Positions 49,020-57,464 are shown, numbered from the stretch's first letter. The stretch is DNA of 64,000 nucleotides from Litorimonas cladophorae (GCF_014652455.1 NZ_BMYV01000001.1:930001-994000); one strand, 5' to 3'. Notes: generated from the letters alone by a model not told the origin. Made by a program: numbers and translations.

Positions 49020-49858
49020 TGACGCCTGTACCGCATGCTTCAAGTCGGGCAGTCCGCGCCCTCACCTCAATCCGCGCATACACTGACCTGACAGCAGACC
49101 TCGCTATCGTGCTTGGATCAGGTCTCGGTGATTACGCAGATCAAATTGAGGGGCTACGCATCCCCTATGGAGATATTGACGGTTTCCCGTGTTCGACTGC
49201 GCCCAATCACAAGGGCGTCCTCCATATTGGCACGCTGCACGGCCGCCGCGTCGTCGCGATGCAGGGTCGCTTGCACCTCTATGAGGGGCACACCTCGCAG
49301 GATGCAGCGTTTCCGATAGAGGTCGCTCACGCTTTAGGCGCAAAAGCTGCGGTCTTAACCAACGTGTCCGGCAGCTTAAACCCCAACTTTGCGGATGGTG
49401 ATATCATCGGAATTTCTGATCATATCAATCTTCCCGGCCTGTCGGGTCAGAGCCCATTGGTTGGTCGTCGGGATGTGAACAAATCTCCCTTCGTGAACTT
49501 AACACGAACCTATGATCACGACTGGCTTCAGATTGCAGATCAAAGCACGATTGGGACCCTGCAGCGCGGCATCTATGCTTGCTTGGCGGGGCCGCATTTT
49601 GAAACGCCCGCGGAAGGCCGAATGCTGCGCTTATTGGGGGCTGACATGGTCGGAATGTCGACCGTACATGAGTCGATCATGGCGCGTTATCTCGACATGA
49701 AGGTCCTAGGCCTGAGCTTAATCGTCAATCCCGTAATCACGGATCCTGAAAATCAGCCAGCCGTCGATGAAGCGGAGATTTGGAAGACCGTTGAGACATC
49801 GCAACGAAAGATGACGTCAGTCCTCGATCACGTCATTCGGCACGCGCCGGTAGCCTAG
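49019..49858 (+). CDS. Purine nucleoside phosphorylase
   Basis: From ATG 49019 (overlapping the parE stop by one base) the product is 279 residues of the trimeric PNP/MTAP family. VLGSGLGDYADQ, MQGRLHLYEGH, LTNVSGSLNP and the AGPHFETPAEGRML segment are typical. It splits purine nucleosides with phosphate for salvage. Whether it favours guanosine/inosine (PunA-like) is not resolved by eye. It is translationally linked to parE. Confidence 0.9.
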   Translation: MTPVPHASSRAVRALTSIRAYTDLTADLAIVLGSGLGDYADQIEGLRIPYGDIDGFPCSTAPNHKGVLHIGTLHGRRVVAMQGRLHLYEGHTSQDAAFPIEVAHALGAKAAVLTNVSGSLNPNFADGDIIGISDHINLPGLSGQSPLVGRRDVNKSPFVNLTRTYDHDWLQIADQSTIGTLQRGIYACLAGPHFETPAEGRMLRLLGADMVGMSTVHESIMARYLDMKVLGLSLIVNPVITDPENQPAVDEAEIWKTVETSQRKMTSVLDHVIRHAPVA

Positions 49859-49861
49859 TCT

Positions 49862-50269
49862 CTATTGTGTGAAGTCTGGCAGGACAGGTTCTGGGGTTTG
49901 GCAACCAATCACCCAGATATCATAAACGCCGTGATCCAATGCCGAAAGCGCAGGGCGAGACGCGAACATCCAACCTGAGAATACAGTCTCTTCTTCGGCA
50001 CGACCGCCTTTGCCATCTAACTTCGCATCTTTGATCTTCAAGAATGCGAACGTCTCTGGCAATTCTTCGGGCGGACGTTTTTCGCAATGAACAGCTTCAA
50101 TAGAGAGACTGCCATATTGTAAAATGTCGCCAATTTCGACGGTATAATCCTGAGTTGTCGCCGTCACCTTATCCAAGGCGCGGAGAATAACCGCTGATCC
50201 TGAAATATTGGCCGCATGAGCGGACATCCCAGAAAGCAGGACGAGAGCGGTTGCAGCAAAAATTCGCAT
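49862..50269 (-). CDS. DUF2155 domain protein
   Basis: ATG 50269 gives a 135-residue protein with a signal peptide (LLSGMSAHAA). The rest matches DUF2155: VILRALDKVTA, YGSLSIEAVHCEKRPPEE, FSGWMFASRPALSALDHGVYDIWVIGC. Two conserved Cys are present. It is exported, and its function is not established. The ATG overlaps the stop of the NDUFA12 gene by one base, an alphaproteobacterial pairing. Confidence 0.85.
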   Translation of the reverse strand: MRIFAATALVLLSGMSAHAANISGSAVILRALDKVTATTQDYTVEIGDILQYGSLSIEAVHCEKRPPEELPETFAFLKIKDAKLDGKGGRAEEETVFSGWMFASRPALSALDHGVYDIWVIGCQTPEPVLPDFTQ

Positions 50270-50706
50270 TATTCGCCCGGTGACCACGCTTCGTAATCTG
50301 ATGCAACGGCATCACGGACACCACCACGATCCAAGCTACCCTTCGGCTTATAAGCGAAAGGCGTGCCCGTCATGTTTGGTACGTGGCTTCCCTGCCAACC
50401 GTGGACTTTAATGTCGATTTCTGACGGTAGCTCATCATAGGTATGATGCAGCCAACCATTCCATACGGGCGGCACTTTGGACGCTTCGGCATAATCGGAA
50501 TAGAGGACATAGCGGCGGTTCCGGCCATCATAACGCAGCTTCTCGCTTTCGAAGTAGCGATTACCATATTCGTCTTCGCCCACCTGAACGGCTTTACTGC
50601 GGATTTGTAGCAATGTGCCCAATGTCGAGCCATTCCACCATGTGAATAAGCGTTTTATAAAGTCCAAGGGTCCGACTCCGGATAAGCGGTTCATGTGCGA
50701 GTGCAT
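50269..50706 (-). CDS. NADH:ubiquinone oxidoreductase accessory subunit, NDUFA12 family
   Basis: Start taken at ATG 50706; ATG 50694 is equally possible and neither has a clear ribosome site. The product of about 145 residues has the NDUFA12/B17.2 pattern: LFTWWNGSTLGTLLQIR, GNRYFE, RRYVLYS, VPPVWNGWLHH and the Pro-rich end. In alphaproteobacteria and mitochondria this subunit binds the peripheral arm of complex I. The main nuo operon is not in this window, as is common. Confidence 0.9.
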   Translation of the reverse strand: MHSHMNRLSGVGPLDFIKRLFTWWNGSTLGTLLQIRSKAVQVGEDEYGNRYFESEKLRYDGRNRRYVLYSDYAEASKVPPVWNGWLHHTYDELPSEIDIKVHGWQGSHVPNMTGTPFAYKPKGSLDRGGVRDAVASDYEAWSPGE

Positions 50707-50869
50707 TGGCGTTCTAGGCCTGCACTGCGTCAGCGTAAAGCGCCAATGTGTGCCAATCATGACCAGAAATGGTCAGGATAGAGGCGCGGCAAAATTACCA
50801 CACCCACTGTAAAGAAGCAGAACCTTACGATCAATTTAATAGAGTTCAGTCCACCGACTATCGTACAAG

Positions 50870-51721
50870 ATGCCCGTGACCCATATCCGCACCTTTATCC
50901 TCACCCTCTTGCCAGCTGTCGCAATCGCTGGACACGCTTCTGCGCAAATTCGCGTGGACGCCCGTATTCAGATGAATGCAGGGTCGTGTTCAGGCTGCGA
51001 TCTCTCTGAAAAGGCCATGAATGGTGTGCGTTTGAACAATGCAAACTTCACAAATAGCATCTTCAATAACTCAAACCTTTCAGGTGGTTCACTTGACGGA
51101 TCAGACTTGACTGGCGCGCATTTCAGAAGCGCCCTAATGTATCGCGTCGAAGGCAATGGCGTGATCATGCCACGCACGGTATTTGAGGATGCGACGCTGA
51201 CAGAAGCCCGTTTGCCGAATTCCAAAATGGCTGACGCGAACCTCTCCCGCGCGGACCTGTCCCGCGCGACTTTCACGAATACTGATTTCGCGCGCGTCCG
51301 TTTCGACTCGGCTAATTTGACGGCAGGCGAGTTCCAAGGCGGCCAATTTCAAGGCGCATATTTCCCAGGCGCCATATTGTCTGATTCAAAATTTGATGGT
51401 GCCAATTTCTCTGGCGCTGACCTTTCGACCAGCCAAGGCCTCAAACAAGTTCAACTTGATGTCGCCTGCGGTGATGAGAAGACGCGGCTGCCTGTTGGTT
51501 TGTCCCTGCCTTATTGCGAAGGCGTCACCGTCGAAATGGCTGAACACGGGCATGATGGCATGAGCGAGCAAATGACCCACGCCGCCGAACGGCTCGACCG
51601 CGCGATATCCGATGTCGAGAATCTACTCGCCGCATCAGGGCCAAGAGACCGTGCATTACGCACACGTCTGCAACGCATCCATAGCGACTTAGTCCAAACC
51701 AAAGCCGCGATGGCGCATTAG
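50870..51721 (+). CDS. Exported pentapeptide-repeat protein
   Basis: A 283-residue protein with a signal peptide (AIAGHASAQ) and about 18 tandem A(D/N)Lxx-type repeats from about residue 40 to 190 (SNLSGGSLDGSDLTGAHF and similar), which fold as a right-handed quadrilateral beta-helix. A Cys pair (CSGCDL) opens the repeats. The C-terminal 80 residues are helical with His-rich EMAEHGHDGMSEQMTH. Role unknown; the export signal argues against a gyrase-protecting Qnr-type function. Confidence 0.82.
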   Translation: MPVTHIRTFILTLLPAVAIAGHASAQIRVDARIQMNAGSCSGCDLSEKAMNGVRLNNANFTNSIFNNSNLSGGSLDGSDLTGAHFRSALMYRVEGNGVIMPRTVFEDATLTEARLPNSKMADANLSRADLSRATFTNTDFARVRFDSANLTAGEFQGGQFQGAYFPGAILSDSKFDGANFSGADLSTSQGLKQVQLDVACGDEKTRLPVGLSLPYCEGVTVEMAEHGHDGMSEQMTHAAERLDRAISDVENLLAASGPRDRALRTRLQRIHSDLVQTKAAMAH

Positions 51722-51802
51722 CGACACGGCAGAAGACCCAGTTTTTTGCCATACCCGCTCTCACGGGGATGAGATCTCAAAATTCACAGCCAATTAAGCC
51801 GA

Positions 51803-53638
51803 TTAGTCTTTCGGCGCGACGGGAACTGTCTTGATGTTCAGCTCTTTCAACGCGGCTGGCTCCACTTCGGCTGGCGCGTTCATCATCAAATCTTGCGCTT
51901 GGCCGTTCATTGGGAACAAGATCACGTCACGAATGGTGTCAGTACCCGCGAGCAACATCACCATGCGATCGACACCCGGTGCGATGCCACCATGCGGCGG
52001 CGCGCCGAATTTGAACGCGTTAATCATGCCCGCAAACTTGTCGTCTACGACCTCTGGACCATAACCTGCGATCTCGAACGCCTTATACATGACGTCGGCT
52101 TTATGATTCCGAATGGCGCCCGAAGACAGCTCGATGCCATTACATACGATGTCATATTGATAGGCGAGAATGTCGAGTTTCTTCTCATCCGTGTCGGCTT
52201 CAAGCAACACGTCCATTGCCGTCTTGCCTTCTGGGGCCTGCGGCATTGAAAAGGGGTTATGCGAGAAATCAACTTTGTTGTTGTCCTCATCCCATTCATA
52301 CATCGGATAATCGACAACCCAGCAGAATTTGAAACCTGCGTCCTCGTCGATCAGACCCAGATCAGCCGCAATTTTGTTCCGCGCTGCACCCGCAAGCTTG
52401 TAGGCCGCTGCCTTTTTGCCCGCAGAGAAGAAGACGCCGTCACCCGCTTTGAGGCCCATCGCATCGAGAAGCGATTTCAGTAATTCGGGATCAAAGTTCT
52501 TCAACGCTGGATCTTGGGATGACACAACGCCATCTTCTTCTTTCAAACGCGCATAGCCGAGCCCCGGAGCCTGCATTTCTTTCTTCGCCCACTTATCCAT
52601 GGAGTCGAAGAATTTGCGAGACTGGCTGTCTGTCGCGCCAGGAGCTGGAATCGCGATAACTTTACCGCCGCCCTTGGTGATTTTCGCAAAGATACCAAAA
52701 CCTGTTTTGGTTTCGTCCAAGAAAAACTCTGAAACATCCGTGAGTTCGAATGGAATACGCAGATCAGGTTTGTCCGAGCCATATTTCTCCATCGACTCTT
52801 TGTACGGAATACGCGGGAACGGTGCGGTGACGGCTTTGCCGCCGCCAAATTCTTCGAAAACGCCCGCCATAACAGGCTCAATCGTGTTGAAGACGTCTTC
52901 TTGGGTGACAAAGCTCATTTCCATATCGAGCTGATAGAACTCACCTGGTGAGCGATCCGCGCGCGCATCTTCGTCACGGAAACATGGGGCGATTTGGAAA
53001 TAGCGGTCAAAGCCAGCAACCATCAGAAGCTGTTTGAACTGCTGCGGGGCTTGCGGAAGCGCGTAGAATTTACCGGGGTTCTGACGAGACGGCACGAGGA
53101 AATCGCGCGCACCTTCTGGCGAGGACGCTGTCAGGATTGGCGTTTGAAATTCCGTGAAACCTTGCGCGATCATACGACTACGCAAGGAGTTGATCACCTG
53201 CCCGCGCATGATGATGTTCTTGTGCAATGTGTCGCGACGAAGATCGAGATAGCGATGCTTCAAACGGATATCTTCTGGATATTCTTGCTCACCAAACACA
53301 GGCAACGGCAGCGGGTCAGCTTGGCTCTCGATCAGGAATGTCGCGGCGCGCAATTCCACATCGCCAGTGTCCAAATCCTTGTTCACGGCCTCAGAATCGC
53401 GGGCCAAGACTTCACCGGTGACAGTGATGACAGACTCGGACGGGCAGCGCTTAGCGGCTTCGTAAAATTCCGCGTCAGGATAAACGACGACTTGGCTGAT
53501 GCCATAATGGTCACGCAAATCGATGAACAGCGCATTGGCATGTTCGCGTTTACGATGGACCCAACCTGATAATTTGACGGTTGACCCAACATCGGATTGG
53601 CGAAGTTCGCCGCAAGTGTGTGTGCGAAAGGCGTGCAT
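51803..53638 (-). CDS. aspS: Aspartyl-tRNA synthetase
   Basis: A 611-residue class II synthetase. The anticodon-binding OB fold ([26 protein letters not shown]) is followed by motif 2 ([22 protein letters not shown]), the bacterial GAD insert (about 300-430) and motif 3 ([15 protein letters not shown]). Length is normal. Whether it also charges tRNA-Asn depends on residues I cannot judge and on gatCAB elsewhere. It converges with the pentapeptide gene. Confidence 0.97.
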   Translation of the reverse strand: MHAFRTHTCGELRQSDVGSTVKLSGWVHRKREHANALFIDLRDHYGISQVVVYPDAEFYEAAKRCPSESVITVTGEVLARDSEAVNKDLDTGDVELRAATFLIESQADPLPLPVFGEQEYPEDIRLKHRYLDLRRDTLHKNIIMRGQVINSLRSRMIAQGFTEFQTPILTASSPEGARDFLVPSRQNPGKFYALPQAPQQFKQLLMVAGFDRYFQIAPCFRDEDARADRSPGEFYQLDMEMSFVTQEDVFNTIEPVMAGVFEEFGGGKAVTAPFPRIPYKESMEKYGSDKPDLRIPFELTDVSEFFLDETKTGFGIFAKITKGGGKVIAIPAPGATDSQSRKFFDSMDKWAKKEMQAPGLGYARLKEEDGVVSSQDPALKNFDPELLKSLLDAMGLKAGDGVFFSAGKKAAAYKLAGAARNKIAADLGLIDEDAGFKFCWVVDYPMYEWDEDNNKVDFSHNPFSMPQAPEGKTAMDVLLEADTDEKKLDILAYQYDIVCNGIELSSGAIRNHKADVMYKAFEIAGYGPEVVDDKFAGMINAFKFGAPPHGGIAPGVDRMVMLLAGTDTIRDVILFPMNGQAQDLMMNAPAEVEPAALKELNIKTVPVAPKD

Positions 53639-53878
53639 GATATAGTCCTTTAGCCCGCGTTCAGGGCTCTTGAGACGCCAACGGATAAACGGTCCGCAGC
53701 GTCAGGTTAATGTCCGCGCGGATTAGCCGATAGGCCGAAAGTGTCAAGCCTATGGGGCTGTCCCTTACGGCGAATCACCCCAGCCATCTTCCACCGTAAA
53801 TATTGGGTCAGTTGATACTACGTTGTCCTATCACAGTTTTTTCAATCTTGGGTGGCTAGAAAAATTTAATGCACTCTA

Positions 53879-53909
53879 TATAATATTCACGTCACCCTCG
53901 GGAGGGGGG
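53879..53909 (+). promoter_or_regulatory. -10 box and strong ribosome site of the LuxR-type gene
   Basis: TATAAT lies at 53879-53884 and a very purine-rich GGAGGGGGG at 53901-53909 precedes the ATG by 5 nt. No good -35 is seen, which would suit an activator-dependent promoter. I found no lux-box-like dyad. Confidence 0.5.
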
Positions 53910-53914
53910 TATTA

Positions 53915-54658
53915 ATGCTCGGAAACGAAAAAAAGACGGCCCTGTCGCCCGATGAGGTTTTGGGTGTCATCAAAACACTTGAATCAGCGACCACGGTCGG
54001 TGACCTGCTAACGGGGGCAGCCAAAGCGCTCGGTGTCAAAGTTAGCCTTTATCAACACTTCACGGCTGTCGGTGCATTCGACTTCAATACCTACGGAAAC
54101 TTCCACCCCTATAAAGTTCCTGAAGAAATTTTAGAGTTCTATTCTCAGGACAATAAATATGATCGAGACCCAGTTATCGTCGCAGCCTTTGCCAAGGGAC
54201 GATCTATTTGGCTCTCGGACACCATCAATGAACCCTATGTGAAAGAAGTCAAACATGAGGCTATGATCAACTGGACGCTTAAAAAGGTTGGAGACGGATT
54301 ATGCTGTCCCCTTTACGGCCCAGACAACCGCAGAGGCTACGCTTTCGTTGGCTTTGGCCGAGACAAGACAGAATTTGCGCCTATTATGCCGTACCAGATT
54401 CAAACTTTGGTCCAACTGATGCATGTCAGATATTGTAAGATGATCAAGAGCTTGCAGAGGCAGATTAAGTTTACGCGAAGAGAAACGGAGGTTTTGGAGC
54501 TCATGAGCTTCGGAAAGACAAATGCAGAGATCGCCACTGTTTTGAAAATTTCAAAAAGTACGGTGGATGGTTATGTGAAAAACATTTTCCTGAAACTCGA
54601 AACAACGGACCGCGTCAGCGCAGCCATGCGCGCGCAGACACTCCAACTGAAGACATAA
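53915..54658 (+). CDS. LuxR-type regulator with autoinducer-binding-like domain
   Basis: A 247-residue regulator. Residues about 25-170 form an autoinducer-binding-type domain (YSQDNKYDRDPV, GRSIWLSD), and about 182-240 a LuxR HTH (TRRETEVLELMSFGKTNAEIA, SKSTVDGYVKNI). In the region equal to TraR W57-Y61-D70-P71-W85, Tyr, Asp-Pro and the later Trp are kept, but the first Trp position appears to be Ile (PEEILEFY). No luxI-like synthase is in the window, so this is a LuxR 'solo', possibly with altered ligand use. It lies beside a 1.1 kb region without ordinary genes. Confidence 0.85.
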   Translation: MLGNEKKTALSPDEVLGVIKTLESATTVGDLLTGAAKALGVKVSLYQHFTAVGAFDFNTYGNFHPYKVPEEILEFYSQDNKYDRDPVIVAAFAKGRSIWLSDTINEPYVKEVKHEAMINWTLKKVGDGLCCPLYGPDNRRGYAFVGFGRDKTEFAPIMPYQIQTLVQLMHVRYCKMIKSLQRQIKFTRRETEVLELMSFGKTNAEIATVLKISKSTVDGYVKNIFLKLETTDRVSAAMRAQTLQLKT

Positions 54659-54695
54659 GCCCGTCGGCCGACTGCTTATTCAAACATTTGCCCTG

Positions 54696-54725
54696 CCCCT
54701 TTGGAATTTGGTTCCAAATAAGGGG
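54696..54725 (+). other. Hairpin downstream of the LuxR-type gene
   Basis: CCCCTTTGGAA (54696-54706) pairs with TTCCAAA-TAA-GGGG (54712-54725), 11 bp with a three-base bulge and a TTTGG loop. It starts 38 bp after the stop. There is no T-run, so it may be a Rho-type or processed 3' end rather than an intrinsic terminator. Confidence 0.45.
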
Positions 54726-55320
54726 TGTCACGCCCGTCTAGTTCAGACGCGTTCTTTATCCTCAAAGGCCCTAATCACTCATCTGGCCTTTTGTATCTCT
54801 TAATCTGCGTTGGAAAATTTTCCCGAAAAGTCGGGATGTTCGCGTGGGTATTCAAAGGGCCCGGCGGAACCGGAGTTAGTAAAAATGTTTTCGGCCCCGA
54901 AGGGACCCACGCGACGACGCCTTTTTCCTGGTGCAATTCTGTTTATTCGGAATCGAAAATTGGGCCAAGGCTGCCCATTTTTCGATGGTTCTATTTTTTG
55001 TGAAAACAGAAATGCACGAATCGGCCGAACACAGAAGTCTCGTCTGAATCAGCTCGCGGCAGGCCACCCAAGTTTCACAACGTTACCCGCAAAACTCCAA
55101 TGACAAACGCCGCTTCCCACCGAACAAGCCAACGTACGCTTGGTCGCCCGTTGTGAGAAGACAGCTTTAAAATGACACGAAATCCCAGAGCGGGGACGCA
55201 ACTCCTAAAAGAAAATTCAACGCGTTGATTTCAATGGGTATTCCGTCGCGAAGGTTCATTTTAAAACGGGAAAGACTTTTAGAAATGACAAAATGATCCC
55301 GATTTGGACGTTTCATTACG
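54726..55320. other. Region without a recognisable gene
   Basis: About 0.6 kb holds only short open frames (up to about 97 codons, for instance 54810-55103 plus) whose translations look random and lack ribosome sites, so I do not call them. The base composition is patchier than in the flanking genes, with runs of T, A and GGGCCC. It may be a regulatory region, a decayed gene or an untranslated RNA. No tRNA fold was seen. Confidence 0.5.
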
Positions 55321-55331
55321 TGAGACTCAAG

Positions 55332-55484
55332 ACGAGGTTACAAAATTGTCGTTATCCGTTTCGTCATTTGAGACTGAGAATCCAGGGGCCTACAGAGGTT
55401 GCGCAAGGTGATATCCCCCATACGGGGCATAAGGCCCCGCTGTTTCCTTGCGCTGTAACCTCGTGGTGAAAGTGCCGTTTCACC
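55332..55484. ncRNA. Candidate structured RNA with nested inverted repeats
   Basis: Four perfect or near-perfect helices are packed here. ACGAGGTTACA (55332-55342) pairs with TGTAACCTCGT (55454-55464). GCGCAAGG (55401-55408) pairs with CCTTGCGC (55446-55453). CGGGGC (55423-55428) pairs with GCCCCG (55434-55439) around ATAAG. GGTGAAA (55465-55471) pairs with TTTCACC (55478-55484). GAGGTT at 55395-55400 is a rival partner for AACCTC at 55457-55462, so two folds are mutually exclusive. The strand is not certain; plus is favoured because a ribosome site (AAAGGAG, 55501-55507) and the ABM gene lie downstream. I could not match it to 6S, SRP, tmRNA, RNase P or a riboswitch I know. Confidence 0.4.
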
Positions 55485-55513
55485 GGAAATTAAATGTCGA
55501 AAAGGAGACGATT

Positions 55514-55654
55514 TTGTCACTTCGGAAATTAAAACACAAAAGCAGATTTTGGCGAGAGGATGAGAAATATGGCGACCAATTGCGATATTTTATTGCGCGC
55601 TTGGGACCAACGCCACGCGCACCAGATGCCAGTCGAAGCGATCGTCTAGGCTAG
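55514..55654 (+). CDS. Possible small ORF (46 codons) after the structured region
   Basis: TTG 55514 is preceded by AAAGGAG at 55501-55507 with a 6-nt spacer, unusually good for this window. The predicted 46-residue product is basic (RKLKHKSRFWREDEKYG) with a Pro/Arg/Ser-rich end. No family recognised. The overlapping +1 frame (55569-55649) is a rival; at most one is likely real. Confidence 0.25.
   Translation: MSLRKLKHKSRFWREDEKYGDQLRYFIARLGPTPRAPDASRSDRLG
55569..55649 (+). CDS. Possible microprotein (26 codons)
   Basis: ATG 55569 (or ATG 55560 in the same frame) follows GAGAGGA at 55554-55560. The product has an amphipathic helix-like sequence (CDILLRAWDQRHAHQMPVEA). The frame overlaps the 55514 frame. 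No family recognised; the call rests only on the ribosome site and balanced codon use. Confidence 0.25.
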   Translation: MATNCDILLRAWDQRHAHQMPVEAIV

Positions 55655-55666
55655 CGCATTACGGCG

Positions 55667-55700
55667 GTGTAGACGGTCATCCATGGATAGCCGTCTACAC
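55667..55700 (+). repeat. Perfect 10-bp inverted repeat
   Basis: GTGTAGACGG (55667-55676) and CCGTCTACAC (55691-55700) are perfect complements around a 14-nt spacer that contains the palindrome ATCCATGGAT. No T-run follows. It lies 18 bp past the small frames and about 80 bp before the ABM gene, so it could be an operator, a leader structure or a 3' end. Confidence 0.6.
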
Positions 55701-55780
55701 TCCCTTGCGCATGCTCGTTTACGTAAAGGGTTGAAACAAATGGATTTCAAGTCTTCTATGGAATGGAAAGGCTCATTCAG

Positions 55781-56080
55781 ATGATCATCATATTAGGCAG
55801 CATCATTGCGAAAGCGGACAATGCGTCGGCGGTTCTGGCGCTCAGTTTGGAACATGTCCAAAGATCGCAACTCGAACCTGGGTGTATAAGCCACACGGTG
55901 TCCGTCGATTGTGAGAATTCGCGAAGGTTTGTGTTTGTCGAAAAATGGTCGGACATGACCGCAGTACAGGTGCATTTCTCTCTCGAAGCGTCGCAGAGAT
56001 TTGTCGCGGAGCTTACTCCGCTTCTCGCAGCAAAGCCCGATATGAAGCTATATGAATCCGCTGAAATCTCAGCGGGATAG
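55781..56080 (+). CDS. ABM-domain protein (putative quinol monooxygenase)
   Basis: ATG 55781 with GGAAAGG at 55765-55771 gives a 99-residue protein; an in-frame ATG at 55763 is less likely. The dimeric alpha/beta-barrel ABM pattern is visible: IILGSIIAKADNASAVLALSL, EPGCISHTVSVD, FVFVEKWSD, VHFSLEASQRFV. Relatives are YgiN (quinol monooxygenase) and LsrG (handles phospho-AI-2). Which applies cannot be told. It converges with the S1/P1 nuclease gene, 7 bp apart. Confidence 0.82.
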   Translation: MIIILGSIIAKADNASAVLALSLEHVQRSQLEPGCISHTVSVDCENSRRFVFVEKWSDMTAVQVHFSLEASQRFVAELTPLLAAKPDMKLYESAEISAG

Positions 56081-56087
56081 TTCGGCC

Positions 56088-56891
56088 CTACTCCGCGAAC
56101 AATTCATTCATGTAGGCCGCCAAACGGATGCCGCCTTGCTGCAAGCGTAGGTCAATATCGCCCGTGTGCTGATAGATATAATCATAGCGCAGGTTCGGAA
56201 TTGTATTCGGCGCCATCGGACCCAGGCCCGCGTAGATTTTATCGCGCATGACAATGCTCTCTTCGATCCAAACTTGCGGGTTCGTTTCGGTCCATTCCAC
56301 TTGTTGCGCTGTGGTGATGCGGCGCTGCAGCCAATGGGCTTTTTCAGTGTAGGACAACTTTTGATTGTCGATCAGGCCTTCATCCCACACCCAATGCAAA
56401 TTTTGCGGTTCGTCCATAAAGAGGACACGCACGGAGTTTCCGCCGCGATCGTCGCCTTTGCCATTATGTAGGGGCTGATGCAGATCTTGGATGATATGGG
56501 CGGCAAAGCGCAACGCGAGTTGGCGATCCGCCATCGGCAGGCTTTCATCGCGGATTTGTTGCGTGAATTGCGCCAGCGCTGTAACCGCGTCACCTTCGGG
56601 CGGCGCCATCCCCGTTGAATAGGTCGTTCCCGGCGGAACGGTGATATAGTGATAGGGCGGCGAGCCCTTCTGCCAGAAACTATCATCCGCAGACCGCATG
56701 AAGTCTGGCCAATTGGACGCTTCCGCCAATGTTTCAACGCCAAGGATTTCAGAAATTCCAGCTTGGGCTTGAGGCGTCAGATAGGTCTGGGCGATCTTAG
56801 CCGTGACACGATGACCCGTTGGCCCCCATGCGTTGGCCGACGTTGCCGTTAAAGAGAGGGCCGCAGCGGCCAAAAGAAGAAATTTGCGCAT
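56088..56891 (-). CDS. S1/P1 nuclease, secreted
   Basis: A 267-residue protein with a signal peptide ending SANA, so that the mature protein starts with Trp (WGPTGHRVTAKIA), the first zinc ligand of S1/P1 nucleases. Other trinuclear zinc ligands are visible as ASNWPDFMRS, YHYITVP, AAHIIQDLHQPLHNG, DDRGGNSV and NLHWVWDEGLID. It should degrade single-stranded DNA and RNA and remove 3' phosphates outside the cytoplasm, probably for phosphate or nucleoside scavenging. The set of ligands looks complete. Confidence 0.93.
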   Translation of the reverse strand: MRKFLLLAAAALSLTATSANAWGPTGHRVTAKIAQTYLTPQAQAGISEILGVETLAEASNWPDFMRSADDSFWQKGSPPYHYITVPPGTTYSTGMAPPEGDAVTALAQFTQQIRDESLPMADRQLALRFAAHIIQDLHQPLHNGKGDDRGGNSVRVLFMDEPQNLHWVWDEGLIDNQKLSYTEKAHWLQRRITTAQQVEWTETNPQVWIEESIVMRDKIYAGLGPMAPNTIPNLRYDYIYQHTGDIDLRLQQGGIRLAAYMNELFAE

Positions 56892-56935
56892 GGCGAAGGG
56901 TTATCACCGTGCTGAAGCCTTGTCCAACACTGGTG

Positions 56936-56959
56936 AAAAAAGAGCTGGTGACTCTCTTT
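56936..56959 (-). terminator. Possible terminator after the secreted hypothetical gene
   Basis: On the minus strand AAAGAG and CTCTTT form a 6-bp stem around 9 nt, followed by further T residues. It overlaps the stop codon of the gene above and precedes the nuclease start. Confidence 0.4.
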
Positions 56960-57464
56960 ACTCCTTAGTGTTGGAGCGCGTTGAGCCATAAGAAATGGCT
57001 TTTTCAGGATGTGCTTCGCCCGTCCCCGCATCGCCCCGAATAGATATCGTCACAGTCATTTTACTTTCGCCGTCTGCGGATGGAAAGGTAAAGCTGGATT
57101 GCCCCGCATGTCCTTCGGAGATTTGGGCGGACAGGTCTTTTGACATGCTGGCAATCGCATCGCCTTTCATAAAGGCGCGGGCATTTCGGTCTTCGGCGAA
57201 ATCATTCATCTTTAACGTTTGCCCGACAAAGTCTTGCAGGCGCGCGTTCAGCTTTTCCACATCGGCGTTATAGGTCAGGCCGACTTGTTCTGCACCGAAC
57301 TGTCCGGGCTGGACCTTTCGGCTGGCCGGATTTTTCTTGACGATAATATCAATGCCGTCAATCGGGTCGTCTCCGCCTATCGCGAATGCGGTCGAAGACA
57401 TGATAAGCGCCAGCGTCGCGCCAGATACCAAAGTTTTACCCGCTTTAAGAAAATGAAATGTCAT
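56958..57464 (-). CDS. Secreted protein of unknown function
   Basis: ATG 57464, preceded by AAAGGGG, gives 168 residues with a signal peptide (ALIMSSTAFA). The mature part is polar: GIDIIVKKNPASRKVQ, a central helix-like stretch (DVEKLNARLQDFVGQTL) and a C-terminal strand-rich part (KMTVTISIRGDAG). I do not recognise the family. It is co-oriented with the nuclease gene 66 bp downstream but probably separated from it by a terminator. Confidence 0.7.
   Translation of the reverse strand: MTFHFLKAGKTLVSGATLALIMSSTAFAIGGDDPIDGIDIIVKKNPASRKVQPGQFGAEQVGLTYNADVEKLNARLQDFVGQTLKMNDFAEDRNARAFMKGDAIASMSKDLSAQISEGHAGQSSFTFPSADGESKMTVTISIRGDAGTGEAHPEKAISYGSTRSNTKE

Noticed and set aside
50825-50839. TTAC-N7-TTAA upstream of the pentapeptide protein as a CtrA box
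   Set aside because: One half has a mismatch and no other support is present.
54725-55103. Overlapping plus-strand frames of 92 and 97 codons between the LuxR-type gene and the structured region
   Set aside because: Neither has a ribosome site, the translations look random and are rich in Phe/Ser/Arg/Pro without any pattern, and they overlap each other.
55332-55484. 6S RNA, tmRNA, SRP RNA or RNase P RNA
   Set aside because: The conserved sequence blocks I know for these were not found; only the helical layout is visible.
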